This document shows, piece by piece, positions 1 through 6,799 of a stretch of 9,225 nt of DNA (positions are counted from its first letter, which is position 1; each line of letters starts with the position of its first letter). The stretch is from an uncultured Alphaproteobacteria bacterium (lineage in GTDB: Bacteria > Pseudomonadota > Alphaproteobacteria > RUG11792), in the NCBI GenBank assembly GCA_905236375.1, contig CAJOOW010000153.1, positions 1 to 9,225 of the forward strand, in the 5' to 3' direction. The translations under genes and the position numbers were made by a program. The notes below the pieces were generated by a model, which was not told where the DNA came from, did not search any database, and was given only the letters and a program-made list of their open reading frames with translations.

Positions 1-179
1 CTCCTATAGATATATCCGCCGATCCAGAAGCTATGGATCTTGCGATTCGAGTTGCTGAGGCTCTAAAAGTCGAGACGAAATTAAAGATTACAAGAAGAGG
101 CGGAGTCTTTACATTGATTTGTAAAACTGCCGAAGATTTAGAAGAGTTAGTGAATAAGTTGATTTCGTTAGGAGAATAG
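1..179 (+). CDS. parB: C-terminal fragment of a probable chromosome-partitioning protein ParB
   Basis: Only the last 58 codons are visible; the first full codon begins at base 3, and the gene enters from the left edge. The peptide has the layout of the ParB/Spo0J C-terminal dimerisation region: a helix (MDLAIRVAEALK), a short strand (KLKITRRGG), a second strand (VFTLICKT) and a closing helix (EDLEELVNKL). This matches the usual pattern in which a helix ending in a variable loop is followed by a basic 'KGG'-type turn, a strand and a final 'LdxLxxxL' helix. ParB binds parS sites near the origin and works with ParA to segregate chromosomes. Neither the CTP-binding domain nor the HTH domain is in view, so the call rests on a short tail only. 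No downstream partner follows; a terminator sits on the stop codon. Another protein with a similar small alpha/beta tail cannot be excluded. Confidence 0.55.
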   Translation, partial: PIDISADPEAMDLAIRVAEALKVETKLKITRRGGVFTLICKTAEDLEELVNKLISLGE

Positions 180-209
180 GCCGAGTTAAATATCGCCCGG
201 CCTATTTTT
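175..209 (+). terminator. Rho-independent terminator after the parB-like gene
   Basis: A perfect 9-bp inverted repeat, AATAGGCCG (175-183) and CGGCCTATT (198-206), encloses a 14-base loop, and the second arm runs into five T (205-209). The left arm contains the TAG stop codon (177-179), so the hairpin starts inside the coding sequence. On the minus strand no T-run follows the stem, so it should work mainly on plus-strand transcripts. Confidence 0.75.
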
Positions 210-221
210 ATAAGGAAAGAA

Positions 222-1001
222 TTAAAACCAAAGTTTTTTAAAAGTTAGTCGCAGATAGCCATCGGCTATTTTGAATATTTTTGAGTTATTCAAAGGCATT
301 CTCTGTGACATAGTTCTTACGTACGCGTCAGTTGAATTTGCTAGGCCTTTCCAGTTTCCAATTCGGTTTTGAAAATCATTTATATTTCTTATTTTTCTTT
401 CGATTTCTTCGGCATTGTCATCTGTTATATCAAGATGAGTTGGAAGCCATGCAATTTCATCCAATCTTTCAAACCATTCTTTTAACGAGGCAATTACGTA
501 GTCTAGAGCTTTTCCTTCTTCCATTGCATTCAAAGCGGCGCATTTTTCTTCCGCTGTCTTCAGTTTTTCCAACTCTTTTGCCACTTCATTCGCTTGTGGC
601 AAAAGATCTCTGAAGTCTTCTGATGCATAATCATACATTTCTCTCATTTCATCGATGGGTGAGAGAGGATATTCGGAGTTTTCTTTTTGTAATAAAGTTG
701 CTTTTCTGCGAAGTTCTTCAACCTTTGTTTTCGTCACACTTAGTTGAATTCTATCCTCAGCATCTCTTAAGAGCGCTAGGAATTCATCCATCTCAGAGAT
801 AATTTCAGCTTTCTTTTGGGCAAACTGTTCATCTATTGAGATTGTTGGAGCTTCTTCAGTTACAGAGGACGAGGAATGCTCGGTTTGAGCCCTTTCAGCT
901 GAAACTCCAATTTGTAGAGGTTGAGCCCCTCCTGTGGCGTCAGAAGCATGTGAGGTTGTGATTGTGCTTAATAACAAGAAGTATAAAATTTTCCCTTTCA
1001 T
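222..1001 (-). CDS. Exported, mostly helical protein of unknown function
   Basis: This 259-residue protein has a clear Sec signal peptide: MKGK, a hydrophobic core (ILYFLLLSTITT), then SHA before the likely cleavage A19|S20. A low-complexity Ser/Thr/Glu/Gln-rich stretch follows to about residue 55. The rest is rich in Glu, Lys and Leu and looks strongly alpha-helical, with possible coiled-coil segments at roughly 57-105 and 135-160; it ends in a basic aromatic tail (KKLWF). One cysteine lies in the mature part. There is no lipobox, anchor or recognisable catalytic motif. The ATG start is supported by AGGT on the minus strand with a 7-base spacer. The gene stands alone: it converges on the parB-like gene and diverges from pheT. 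I do not recognise the family. A periplasmic or secreted lineage-specific protein is the most that can be inferred. Confidence 0.8.
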   Translation of the reverse strand: MKGKILYFLLLSTITTSHASDATGGAQPLQIGVSAERAQTEHSSSSVTEEAPTISIDEQFAQKKAEIISEMDEFLALLRDAEDRIQLSVTKTKVEELRRKATLLQKENSEYPLSPIDEMREMYDYASEDFRDLLPQANEVAKELEKLKTAEEKCAALNAMEEGKALDYVIASLKEWFERLDEIAWLPTHLDITDDNAEEIERKIRNINDFQNRIGNWKGLANSTDAYVRTMSQRMPLNNSKIFKIADGYLRLTFKKLWF

Positions 1002-1029
1002 AAAAAATACCTACCTGTAAAAAATACCT
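1001..1029. repeat. 12-bp direct repeat with 17-base period over a ribosome binding site
   Basis: TAAAAAATACCT occurs at 1001-1012 and again at 1018-1029. Read on the minus strand, each copy is AGGT followed by a T-run. The proximal copy is the ribosome binding site plus start region of the exported-protein gene; the distal copy has ACA where the start codon would be. It looks like a small tandem duplication. Confidence 0.6.
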
Positions 1030-1119
1030 GGCGATTTTGTGGCACACATAATTTTCTGGCGCAACAAGAAAAATGTTTTTTGGGGAGAATTTTTGAAAAT
1101 TTTTTCAAAACATAAACAG

Positions 1120-1148
1120 GAGACAATGCTGGGCTTTTTTGTTAGAAT
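1120..1148 (+). promoter_or_regulatory. Predicted sigma-70-type promoter of pheT
   Basis: A -35-like GAGACA (1120-1125) lies 17 bases before TAGAAT (1143-1148). The latter is preceded by TG one base upstream (1140-1141), which gives an extended -10. The predicted transcript starts near 1155 and leaves a leader of about 27 bases before the pheT ATG. This is a sequence match only. Confidence 0.5.
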
Positions 1149-1181
1149 CTTAAATGTTTTGATTTTAAGATTTTTTGAAAA

Positions 1182-3548
1182 ATGAAGTTTACTTTCGAAT
1201 GGCTTAAGGATCATTTAAGAACTGATTTGACTTATCAGGAAATAGCTGAAAAGCTAACTAATCTTGGGATTGAGGTTGAAGAAATAATAGATAATAAGAA
1301 GAAATTCGAAAACTTCATTATTGGATTCATTGAAGAGGCCGAGAAGCATCCAAATGCTGATAAGCTCAGAGTTTGCAAAGTTAACATTGGTGAGAAAAAA
1401 ATTCAAATAGTTTGCGGAGCGAAGAATGCCAGGGCAGGTCTTCATGTTGTCGTTGCTTTGCCAGGAGCAATTATTCCAGTTCATGGAGAGGCTTTGAAAA
1501 AAGGAGTTATAAGAGGAATAGAAAGCCAAGGGATGATGTGTTCAACCGATGAACTTCTTTTTGAAGATGATGGGATTGATGGAATTATGGAGCTTCCGAA
1601 TTCCTTAACTCCAGGCCAAGATCTTGCCTCAGCTCTTAGCATGAATGATGTGATCTTTGATGTCAGTTTGACTCCAAATAGAGCTGATTGTTTCAGCGTT
1701 AGAGGAATAGCTAGAGATCTGGCTGCAATTGATGCCGGAGACCTTTTGGGACTTGATTCCTGTGAGATTTCTGAAAATATTGAAAATCCAATTGATGTTG
1801 AAATAAAAACCTCGAATTGTGAATATTTTTCAACACTTGCGATTCAAAATGTTTCTGGAAAGACTCCTGATTATATCGCCAAAAGACTCAGAGCAATTGG
1901 CCAGAATTTGATCTCTCTTCCTGTTGATGTTGCCAATTATATCTGCATTGACATCGGCCAACCTCTCCATACTTTCGATATGGACAAACTTCCAAACAAA
2001 TTGGTAGTTCGTGATTCAAGGCAAGGAGAACTCCTTGAAACTTTGAATAATAAAGAAACAATTCTTCCAGAAGGAGCGATTGTTGTCTCTGCTGGAGAAG
2101 AAGTTCTTTCAGTTGCCGGAATTATGGGGGGGATTAAGTCTGGAATTTCTGATAATTCTAAAAATCTCTTAATTGAAGGCGCGTATTTTGACAAGATTGC
2201 AATAGCCAAAGCCGGACAGAAACTAAGGTTAACAAGTGATTCAAGAACAAGATTTGAAAGAGGAGTCGATCCAGAAAATGTTGATTTCGCTGTTAGATAT
2301 GCTGCTTCAATAATTTCTAAATGTTGTGATTGCAAAGTCTCAAATGTAAAGAAATTCGGAAAACTTCCATCAAATCGAAAGACCATCGAATTAACTTTTT
2401 TAAAGTTCAATGCATTGACCGGATTATCGCAAGATGTTTTCCAAAATTCCGTGGAAAATCTAAAAAAGCTTGGCATAATAGTTAAAGCAATAGATTCTGA
2501 AAAAATGATTCTTGAAACTCCGAGTTGGCGGCATGATCTCGAAATCGAAGAAGATATTATCGAGGAAATTATTAGACTTCAAGGATACGACAATATAAAA
2601 GAAATTGATCTTCCGATAACAGAGCCGATAACTCAATATTATAATTCTGATAAAATTTCTGATGCCTTGGTTTTTAATGGTTATTATGAAGTTAAGACTT
2701 TTTCATTCATTGACAGAAAAACAGCTGAGATGTTTGCAAATGATGATGAATTAATAGATCTTCATGATGCTTCAACTGAATTTTCGACATTGAGGCCAAC
2801 AGCTGTTGCGTCGCTCTTGAAGGCTATCAAGAATTCTCAAAACAAAAGCCAGAAGAATTCGAAGATTTTTGAAATTGGCAGATGTTTTAAAAATGAAAAT
2901 GGAAAAACAATTGAGACGAAATCTCTGGTCGTTATGAGTTCCGAAAAGTTATTTTCGAGAAATTGGAGAAAGCCTCAAGAAAATGTTTCGATTTTTGATA
3001 TCAAAGCTCTTCTTGAAAAGATACTCAACATGTTGGGGCTTAATTTTAGGCTTCATGCCTCTGCTCCATCATATTATCACCCAGGGCGAAGCGGAACTTA
3101 TATTTTTCAAAAAGATACGGTTCTCGCATATTTTGGAGAAATTCATCCGACGATAATATCAAAGCTTGGAATAAATGGACCAGTAGTTTGTTTTGAGCTC
3201 TTCCTTGATGCAATTCCGGAGTTGTTTTCATATAAGCTCAAAAAGCCTCTAGTTATGTCTCAATATCAGCCAACATCTCGAGATTTTTCTTTCATTATTA
3301 AAAAGACAATTTCTGCTGCTGATGTCTTGAATGCTGTTAAAAAACAACATATTGAGGAGATTCAGGAAATTTCGATTTTTGATATTTACGAATCGCCATC
3401 AATTGGGGAAGATAACAAAGCCATCGCATTTGAAGTTCTTCTTCAATCCAACAAAGGAACTCTTCTTGATGATCAAATTTCTGAAATATCTGATAAGATT
3501 GTCAGTGCTATTTCAAAAAATTGTGGCGGGGTTTTGAGGGATCAATAG
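1182..3548 (+). CDS. pheT: Phenylalanine--tRNA ligase beta subunit
   Basis: PheT pairs with PheS as an alpha2-beta2 enzyme that charges tRNA-Phe in the cytoplasm. The 788 residues match the usual bacterial length (about 790-800). All domains appear in order: the N-terminal module (MKFTFEWLKDHL), the EMAP-type tRNA-binding OB fold from about 46 to 155 (PNADKLRVCKV, then the SQGMMCS segment), the conserved SLTPNRADC near 162-170, the B3/B4 editing region with RFERGVDPE near 357-365, the B5 domain at about 400-472 (ETPSWRHDLEIEEDIIEEI), the catalytic-like core, and the C-terminal FDX-ACB anticodon-binding domain from about 697 (PTSRDFSF) to the end. The ATG has only a weak Shine-Dalgarno (AAGA, 1167-1170), but no better start exists in frame. 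pheS is not upstream; instead a divergent gene lies there. The gene ends tail to tail with ruvB, 10 bases away, with no hairpin terminator visible between them. Confidence 0.98.
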   Translation: MKFTFEWLKDHLRTDLTYQEIAEKLTNLGIEVEEIIDNKKKFENFIIGFIEEAEKHPNADKLRVCKVNIGEKKIQIVCGAKNARAGLHVVVALPGAIIPVHGEALKKGVIRGIESQGMMCSTDELLFEDDGIDGIMELPNSLTPGQDLASALSMNDVIFDVSLTPNRADCFSVRGIARDLAAIDAGDLLGLDSCEISENIENPIDVEIKTSNCEYFSTLAIQNVSGKTPDYIAKRLRAIGQNLISLPVDVANYICIDIGQPLHTFDMDKLPNKLVVRDSRQGELLETLNNKETILPEGAIVVSAGEEVLSVAGIMGGIKSGISDNSKNLLIEGAYFDKIAIAKAGQKLRLTSDSRTRFERGVDPENVDFAVRYAASIISKCCDCKVSNVKKFGKLPSNRKTIELTFLKFNALTGLSQDVFQNSVENLKKLGIIVKAIDSEKMILETPSWRHDLEIEEDIIEEIIRLQGYDNIKEIDLPITEPITQYYNSDKISDALVFNGYYEVKTFSFIDRKTAEMFANDDELIDLHDASTEFSTLRPTAVASLLKAIKNSQNKSQKNSKIFEIGRCFKNENGKTIETKSLVVMSSEKLFSRNWRKPQENVSIFDIKALLEKILNMLGLNFRLHASAPSYYHPGRSGTYIFQKDTVLAYFGEIHPTIISKLGINGPVVCFELFLDAIPELFSYKLKKPLVMSQYQPTSRDFSFIIKKTISAADVLNAVKKQHIEEIQEISIFDIYESPSIGEDNKAIAFEVLLQSNKGTLLDDQISEISDKIVSAISKNCGGVLRDQ

Positions 3549-3558
3549 AAATTGTTAT

Positions 3559-4545
3559 TTAAATATGTTCAAGGCCTCTTTGAGTTATAATTCTGCCTCT
3601 TGGAGTTTTTTGAATTAATCCCTGTTGAATGAGATATGGCTCAATTACTTCCTCTATCGTATTTGCTGATTCACAGAGAGCTGCTGAAATTGTATCAAGC
3701 CCGACAGGCCCCCCTCCAAAAAGATCATTTATTGTTTCTAGATACTTTTTATCTTCTGAATCGAGACCTATCGGGTCAACATTCAATTGATTGAGAGATT
3801 TTTCAGCAATTTCCAAATTAACAACATTTGATCCACTTACAACTGAGAAATCACGAACTCTGCGAAGCAATCGATAGGCAACTCTTGGAGTCCCTCTTGA
3901 TCTTCTGGCAATTTCAAACGCTGCATCTTCTTCAATTTCAAATTCCATCAGACTGGCATTCCGTTCGATAATGGCACTTAATTCTTCGATAGTGTAAAAA
4001 TCAAATCTGAGCGGAATTCCGAATCTTTCTCTCAGAGGCTGAGAAAGAAGGCCAAGCCTTGTTGTCGCTGCAACGATTGTAAATGGCGGAATATCAAGCC
4101 TCAATGATTTTGCTGATTGACCTTCGCCTATTAAGATATCGATCTTGAAATCTTCCATTGCCGGATAAAGCATTTCTTCAACAGCTGGGTGCATTCTGTG
4201 GATTTCATCGATAAAGAGAACATCTTTTTCATTCATATTCGTTAAGATCGCAGCGAGATCTCCGGGTTTTGTCATAATTGGCCCTGATGTTATTTTAATC
4301 GCAGATCCCATTTCGTTCGCTATGACCTGAGCCATAGTTGTTTTGCCAAGACCTGGTGGGCCTGAGAGCAAAACATGATCAAGCGGTTCACCTCTTGATT
4401 TTGCGGCACTTATGAATACTTCAAGATTTTGGCATATTGTTTTTTGCCCAGTAAAATATTCGAGGGTTTTCGGGCGAAGAGACTTATCTGCAAAGGCATC
4501 TTCGCTGAGTAAATTTGGAGTTATGATCCTGTCCATATTTTCCAC
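3559..4545 (-). CDS. ruvB: Holliday junction branch migration helicase RuvB
   Basis: RuvB is the AAA+ motor that, loaded by RuvA, drives branch migration of Holliday junctions. At 328 residues it is of normal length. Visible motifs are Walker A GPPGLGKTT (62-70), Walker B VLFIDEIHR (109-117), the RuvA-contacting hairpin region DILIGEGQSAKSLRLD (about 136-151), sensor I AATTR (159-163), the arginine finger in LRERFGI (R174), sensor II RGTPR (217-221), and the C-terminal winged helix with FGGGPVGLDT and PYLIQQGLIQKTPRGR. Sensor I reads AATTRLG instead of the common GATTRAG. The start is GTG at 4545, six bases after a GAGAG Shine-Dalgarno. An ATG three codons in (4536) would give the more usual MDR N-terminus and is the main alternative. 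ruvA and ruvC are not adjacent. An 11-codon ORF ends on the GTG. Confidence 0.97.
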   Translation of the reverse strand: MENMDRIITPNLLSEDAFADKSLRPKTLEYFTGQKTICQNLEVFISAAKSRGEPLDHVLLSGPPGLGKTTMAQVIANEMGSAIKITSGPIMTKPGDLAAILTNMNEKDVLFIDEIHRMHPAVEEMLYPAMEDFKIDILIGEGQSAKSLRLDIPPFTIVAATTRLGLLSQPLRERFGIPLRFDFYTIEELSAIIERNASLMEFEIEEDAAFEIARRSRGTPRVAYRLLRRVRDFSVVSGSNVVNLEIAEKSLNQLNVDPIGLDSEDKKYLETINDLFGGGPVGLDTISAALCESANTIEEVIEPYLIQQGLIQKTPRGRIITQRGLEHI

Positions 4546-4580
4546 TAATAACTCTCTTCCCGCCTAATACTTCTTCTCAT
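4545..4580 (-). promoter_or_regulatory. Possible 11-residue leader ORF coupled to ruvB
   Basis: On the minus strand, ATG at 4580 opens the ORF MRRSIRREESY, and its TAG (4545-4547) shares its G with the GTG start of ruvB (TAGTG). A strong Shine-Dalgarno, GAGGAG (4589-4594), lies 8 bases before the ATG. The ATG sits in the loop of a 6-bp hairpin, TCTTCT/AGAAGA. The predicted transcription start (about 4592-4593) would fall inside the Shine-Dalgarno, which weakens the case. The ORF is very short and could be chance. Confidence 0.3.
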
Positions 4581-4598
4581 AGAAGATGCTCCTCGGTT

Positions 4599-4607
4599 AT
4601 TATATCA
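4599..4607 (-). promoter_or_regulatory. Predicted extended -10 promoter of ruvB
   Basis: The minus strand reads TGATATAAT: a consensus TATAAT (4599-4604) with TG placed one base upstream, the extended -10 form. No good -35 is visible at 16-18 bases, as is often true for extended -10 promoters. The predicted start is near 4592-4593, about 47 bases before the ruvB GTG. Confidence 0.6.
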
Positions 4608-4717
4608 CAAAGTTTATTTTTCCACTATCATTCAGCAACTGGCTCACTTTTTTAAAACAACGAGAATGTGTTTTGAATGTCAATAGACTAAAAGGTTGTT
4701 GCTAAAAGGCTCAACAA

Positions 4718-4789
4718 ATGCGATCATTTAATAAGAGGATTTACATTTTGAGAGTAAGGCCACTCTGTTGTATTTTATGGCTTTTATAA
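4718..4789 (+). promoter_or_regulatory. Possible 23-residue upstream ORF overlapping the slt start
   Basis: ATG at 4718 opens a 23-codon ORF that begins MRSFNKRIYILRVR and ends in the hydrophobic PLCCILWLL before TAA at 4787-4789. An AAAGG Shine-Dalgarno (4705-4709) is 8 bases upstream and lies in the loop of a hairpin with stem TTGTTG (4696-4701)/CAACAA (4712-4717). It overlaps the slt start codons in another frame. A basic n-region followed by a hydrophobic run resembles a signal peptide start, so it may be a coupled leader peptide, a frameshifted former N-terminus, or chance. Confidence 0.3.
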
Positions 4790-6675
4790 GATCCTTGTTT
4801 TTGATGGCAATGATTTCAGTCTTTTGTTGTCTTTCGCAATTTGATGTGAAAGCAGAAGAGTCTGATAAGATTGTCGAAAAATATGAAAAATGGAAAGAAG
4901 CCGTAAATAATCCGAAGGACTCCAAAAAGGTTTTTGCTTTCTTTTATAACAATCCTCACTGGCCACTGTTTGAAAAATCAATAAGAGAAGCAGAGAAATA
5001 TGCAAAATCAAAAGTTTCAAAGAAAATGGCTTTAAAATGGTTTAGAAGGTATCAGCCTAAAACAAAAGAAGGACTGGAATTTTATATTCAATGTTTGCTT
5101 GATGATAATCCTCAAATCGCGAAAAAATATATCAAACAAACTTGGATTTTTCAAAATTTGGCTCCTGAGTTTATGAATGAATATAAGTCGGAGTTTTCGA
5201 ATTATCTTTCTCCTGTTGAGGATGCTAAAAAGACTAAGAAACTTATGAAGGGGATGCAACTCAAACAACTCTCTGTATTAAAAGAAATCGTTATTGATGA
5301 AATTGCGGATTATATCTCAGATTTTATAGAAAAACACATTTCATCCAGATCCGGGGGCTATTCCAAGAGAGACCTTGAAGATATTGACAGAAAATATGAA
5401 ATTATTCAGAGGTTGATTGATAAGAAGCAAGATCGAAAAGCCGGAGAAATTCTTTCAATTTCAAACAGAGGTGAAGAGGAATATGCAACATCGTTTTTTA
5501 ATAAGAGACGTCATGTTGCTTATAATCTTCTCAGAGCCGGGGATCCGCAATTGGCTTATCGTGTTATGCAAATGTGTAAATTGAATTCAAAGAAAAAGGA
5601 CGAGAAAATTGCAAAGATGGAATGGCTTCTCGGATATATATCATTCAGATTTTTTAATGATTTTAAAAAATCTGCGAAGCACTTTAAGAAGGCTTATGAT
5701 AATTCTTTAAATTCAATAAGGATTAGTAAGAATGCTTTTTGGCTTGCTGAGGTTTATAAAAGGAGGAATGATATTATTCCTGCGGTGAACTGGTATAAAA
5801 AAGCGAGCAAATATTTTTCAACTTTCTATGGATATCTTTCGGAAAGAAGACTAACAGAATTGTCTCCTCAGAAATTTTCTGAAAGATCAGTATCTGATGA
5901 ATCTCGTATTAAAGATAATCTGCCATCAGCTTCAACTTTCAATTTTTACAATCGTGAACTTGTCCGGGTTCTCTTGAAGGTCAAAGATAAAAGTATGAGA
6001 AAATATTTTTATCAACAGCTGATTTATGAAATCGAAGATCCGAATGAGGAAATGATGCTTATGGATATTGCCATAGTGCATGATGAAGTTAGTTTTCTGA
6101 TCGCAGAGAATTCTAAGCGTCAACATTATTTTTCAAATGATGGGGTTTATAGAGTTTTAAGCCCAACCGATATTGGATATGTTAAACGAATAAATTCTGA
6201 TCCTTTTTTCATTAGTCTTGTTCACTCTGTAATCCAGCGCGAAAGTAATTTTAATCCAAATGCAAGAAGCCATGTTGGAGCAATTGGTTTGATGCAGATC
6301 ATGCCATCAACTGCTCGCCATGAAGCAAAACGACTCAAGTTTTATATGGGCGGTTCTTTGTTTAATCGCCAGAAAAATATAACTCTTGGAGCTGGATTGC
6401 TGAATAGGCTTCTTAAAAAATATAACGGGAATGTTATTTTTGCAGTGGCTGCATACAATATGGGAGAAGGAGGTGTTGCTTCATTTAAGAAAAGCTTGCA
6501 AAACATTGATAAGCTTAAGCCTATTGATATAATTGAATTGATCCCTTTCAAGGAAACCAGACTTTATGTCAAACATGTCTTGCGATCACTCTTTTCATAT
6601 CAGAAGAAATTCACTCCTCTAGATGACTGCAAAAGTTGTAGGATTATTCTTCACGATAAGGATATTACTATTTGA
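4768..6675 (+). CDS. slt: Exported soluble lytic murein transglycosylase (Slt70-like)
   Basis: This periplasmic enzyme would cleave the MurNAc-GlcNAc bond of peptidoglycan and leave 1,6-anhydroMurNAc ends. The 635 residues are close to Slt70 length. An N-terminal signal peptide (hydrophobic core about 10-23, likely cleavage VKA|EES after residue 29) is followed by a long helical, repeat-like region, as expected of the superhelical U and L domains. The C-terminal family 1 SLT domain has the catalytic glutamate E492 in QRESNFNP, GLMQIMPSTA at 507-516, NITLGAGLLNRLL, and AAYNMGEGG from 561, followed by the closing ETRLYVKHVL. The start is uncertain: TTG at 4768 has TAAGG 8 bases upstream, whereas ATG at 4777 has no well-placed Shine-Dalgarno; they differ by three residues. 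A stronger AAGAGG (4734-4738) points to another frame. The gene is divergent from ruvB and transcribed alone. I saw no convincing promoter. Confidence 0.93.
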   Translation: MYFMAFIRSLFLMAMISVFCCLSQFDVKAEESDKIVEKYEKWKEAVNNPKDSKKVFAFFYNNPHWPLFEKSIREAEKYAKSKVSKKMALKWFRRYQPKTKEGLEFYIQCLLDDNPQIAKKYIKQTWIFQNLAPEFMNEYKSEFSNYLSPVEDAKKTKKLMKGMQLKQLSVLKEIVIDEIADYISDFIEKHISSRSGGYSKRDLEDIDRKYEIIQRLIDKKQDRKAGEILSISNRGEEEYATSFFNKRRHVAYNLLRAGDPQLAYRVMQMCKLNSKKKDEKIAKMEWLLGYISFRFFNDFKKSAKHFKKAYDNSLNSIRISKNAFWLAEVYKRRNDIIPAVNWYKKASKYFSTFYGYLSERRLTELSPQKFSERSVSDESRIKDNLPSASTFNFYNRELVRVLLKVKDKSMRKYFYQQLIYEIEDPNEEMMLMDIAIVHDEVSFLIAENSKRQHYFSNDGVYRVLSPTDIGYVKRINSDPFFISLVHSVIQRESNFNPNARSHVGAIGLMQIMPSTARHEAKRLKFYMGGSLFNRQKNITLGAGLLNRLLKKYNGNVIFAVAAYNMGEGGVASFKKSLQNIDKLKPIDIIELIPFKETRLYVKHVLRSLFSYQKKFTPLDDCKSCRIILHDKDITI

Positions 6676-6755
6676 TTTTATCATTTCAAAAAGAAAATTT
6701 TAGATAATTTTGGAATTTAATGATGCATAAATTTTGTGCAATTTCAAAAACATCA

Positions 6756-6764
6756 TGATATAAT
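6756..6764 (+). promoter_or_regulatory. Predicted extended -10 promoter of the exported His-rich protein gene
   Basis: TGATATAAT, with consensus TATAAT at 6759-6764, is identical to the ruvB promoter core at 4599-4607. A partial -35 (TTGTGC, 6734-6739) is 19 bases upstream and overlaps the right arm of a weak hairpin, TGCATAA (6724-6730)/TTGTGCA (6734-6740). The transcript should start near 6770, about 30 bases before the ATG at 6800. Confidence 0.6.
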
Positions 6765-6799
6765 AGAACATGTGGGGATGATAATGAAGAGGCGTTTTT

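Noticed and set aside
332..613. A plus-strand ORF of 93 codons inside the exported-protein gene
   Set aside because: It is antisense to a gene with a clear signal peptide, has no ribosome binding site, and is Phe/Leu-rich as expected from the reverse of a Lys/Glu-rich gene.
1001..1029. Tandem 12-bp repeat as a possible operator
   Set aside because: The repeat consists of a ribosome binding site and an A/T run with no dyad symmetry; simple slippage duplication explains it.
1091..1110. A perfect AT-rich inverted repeat, TTTTGAAA with TTTCAAAA
   Set aside because: Made almost wholly of A and T, it is expected by chance in such a spacer. It lies upstream of the pheT promoter, and no transcript that it would terminate is evident.
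1011..1214. A 67-codon minus-strand ORF upstream of and overlapping the pheT start
   Set aside because: It lies over the pheT promoter and is Lys/Phe-rich as expected from AT-rich noncoding sequence. No ribosome binding site or recognisable protein features support it.
6676..6755. Possible rho-independent terminator after slt
   Set aside because: The only stems are AAAATT/AATTTT and a 7-bp TGCATAA/TTGTGCA with a wobble, and neither is followed by a proper T-run.
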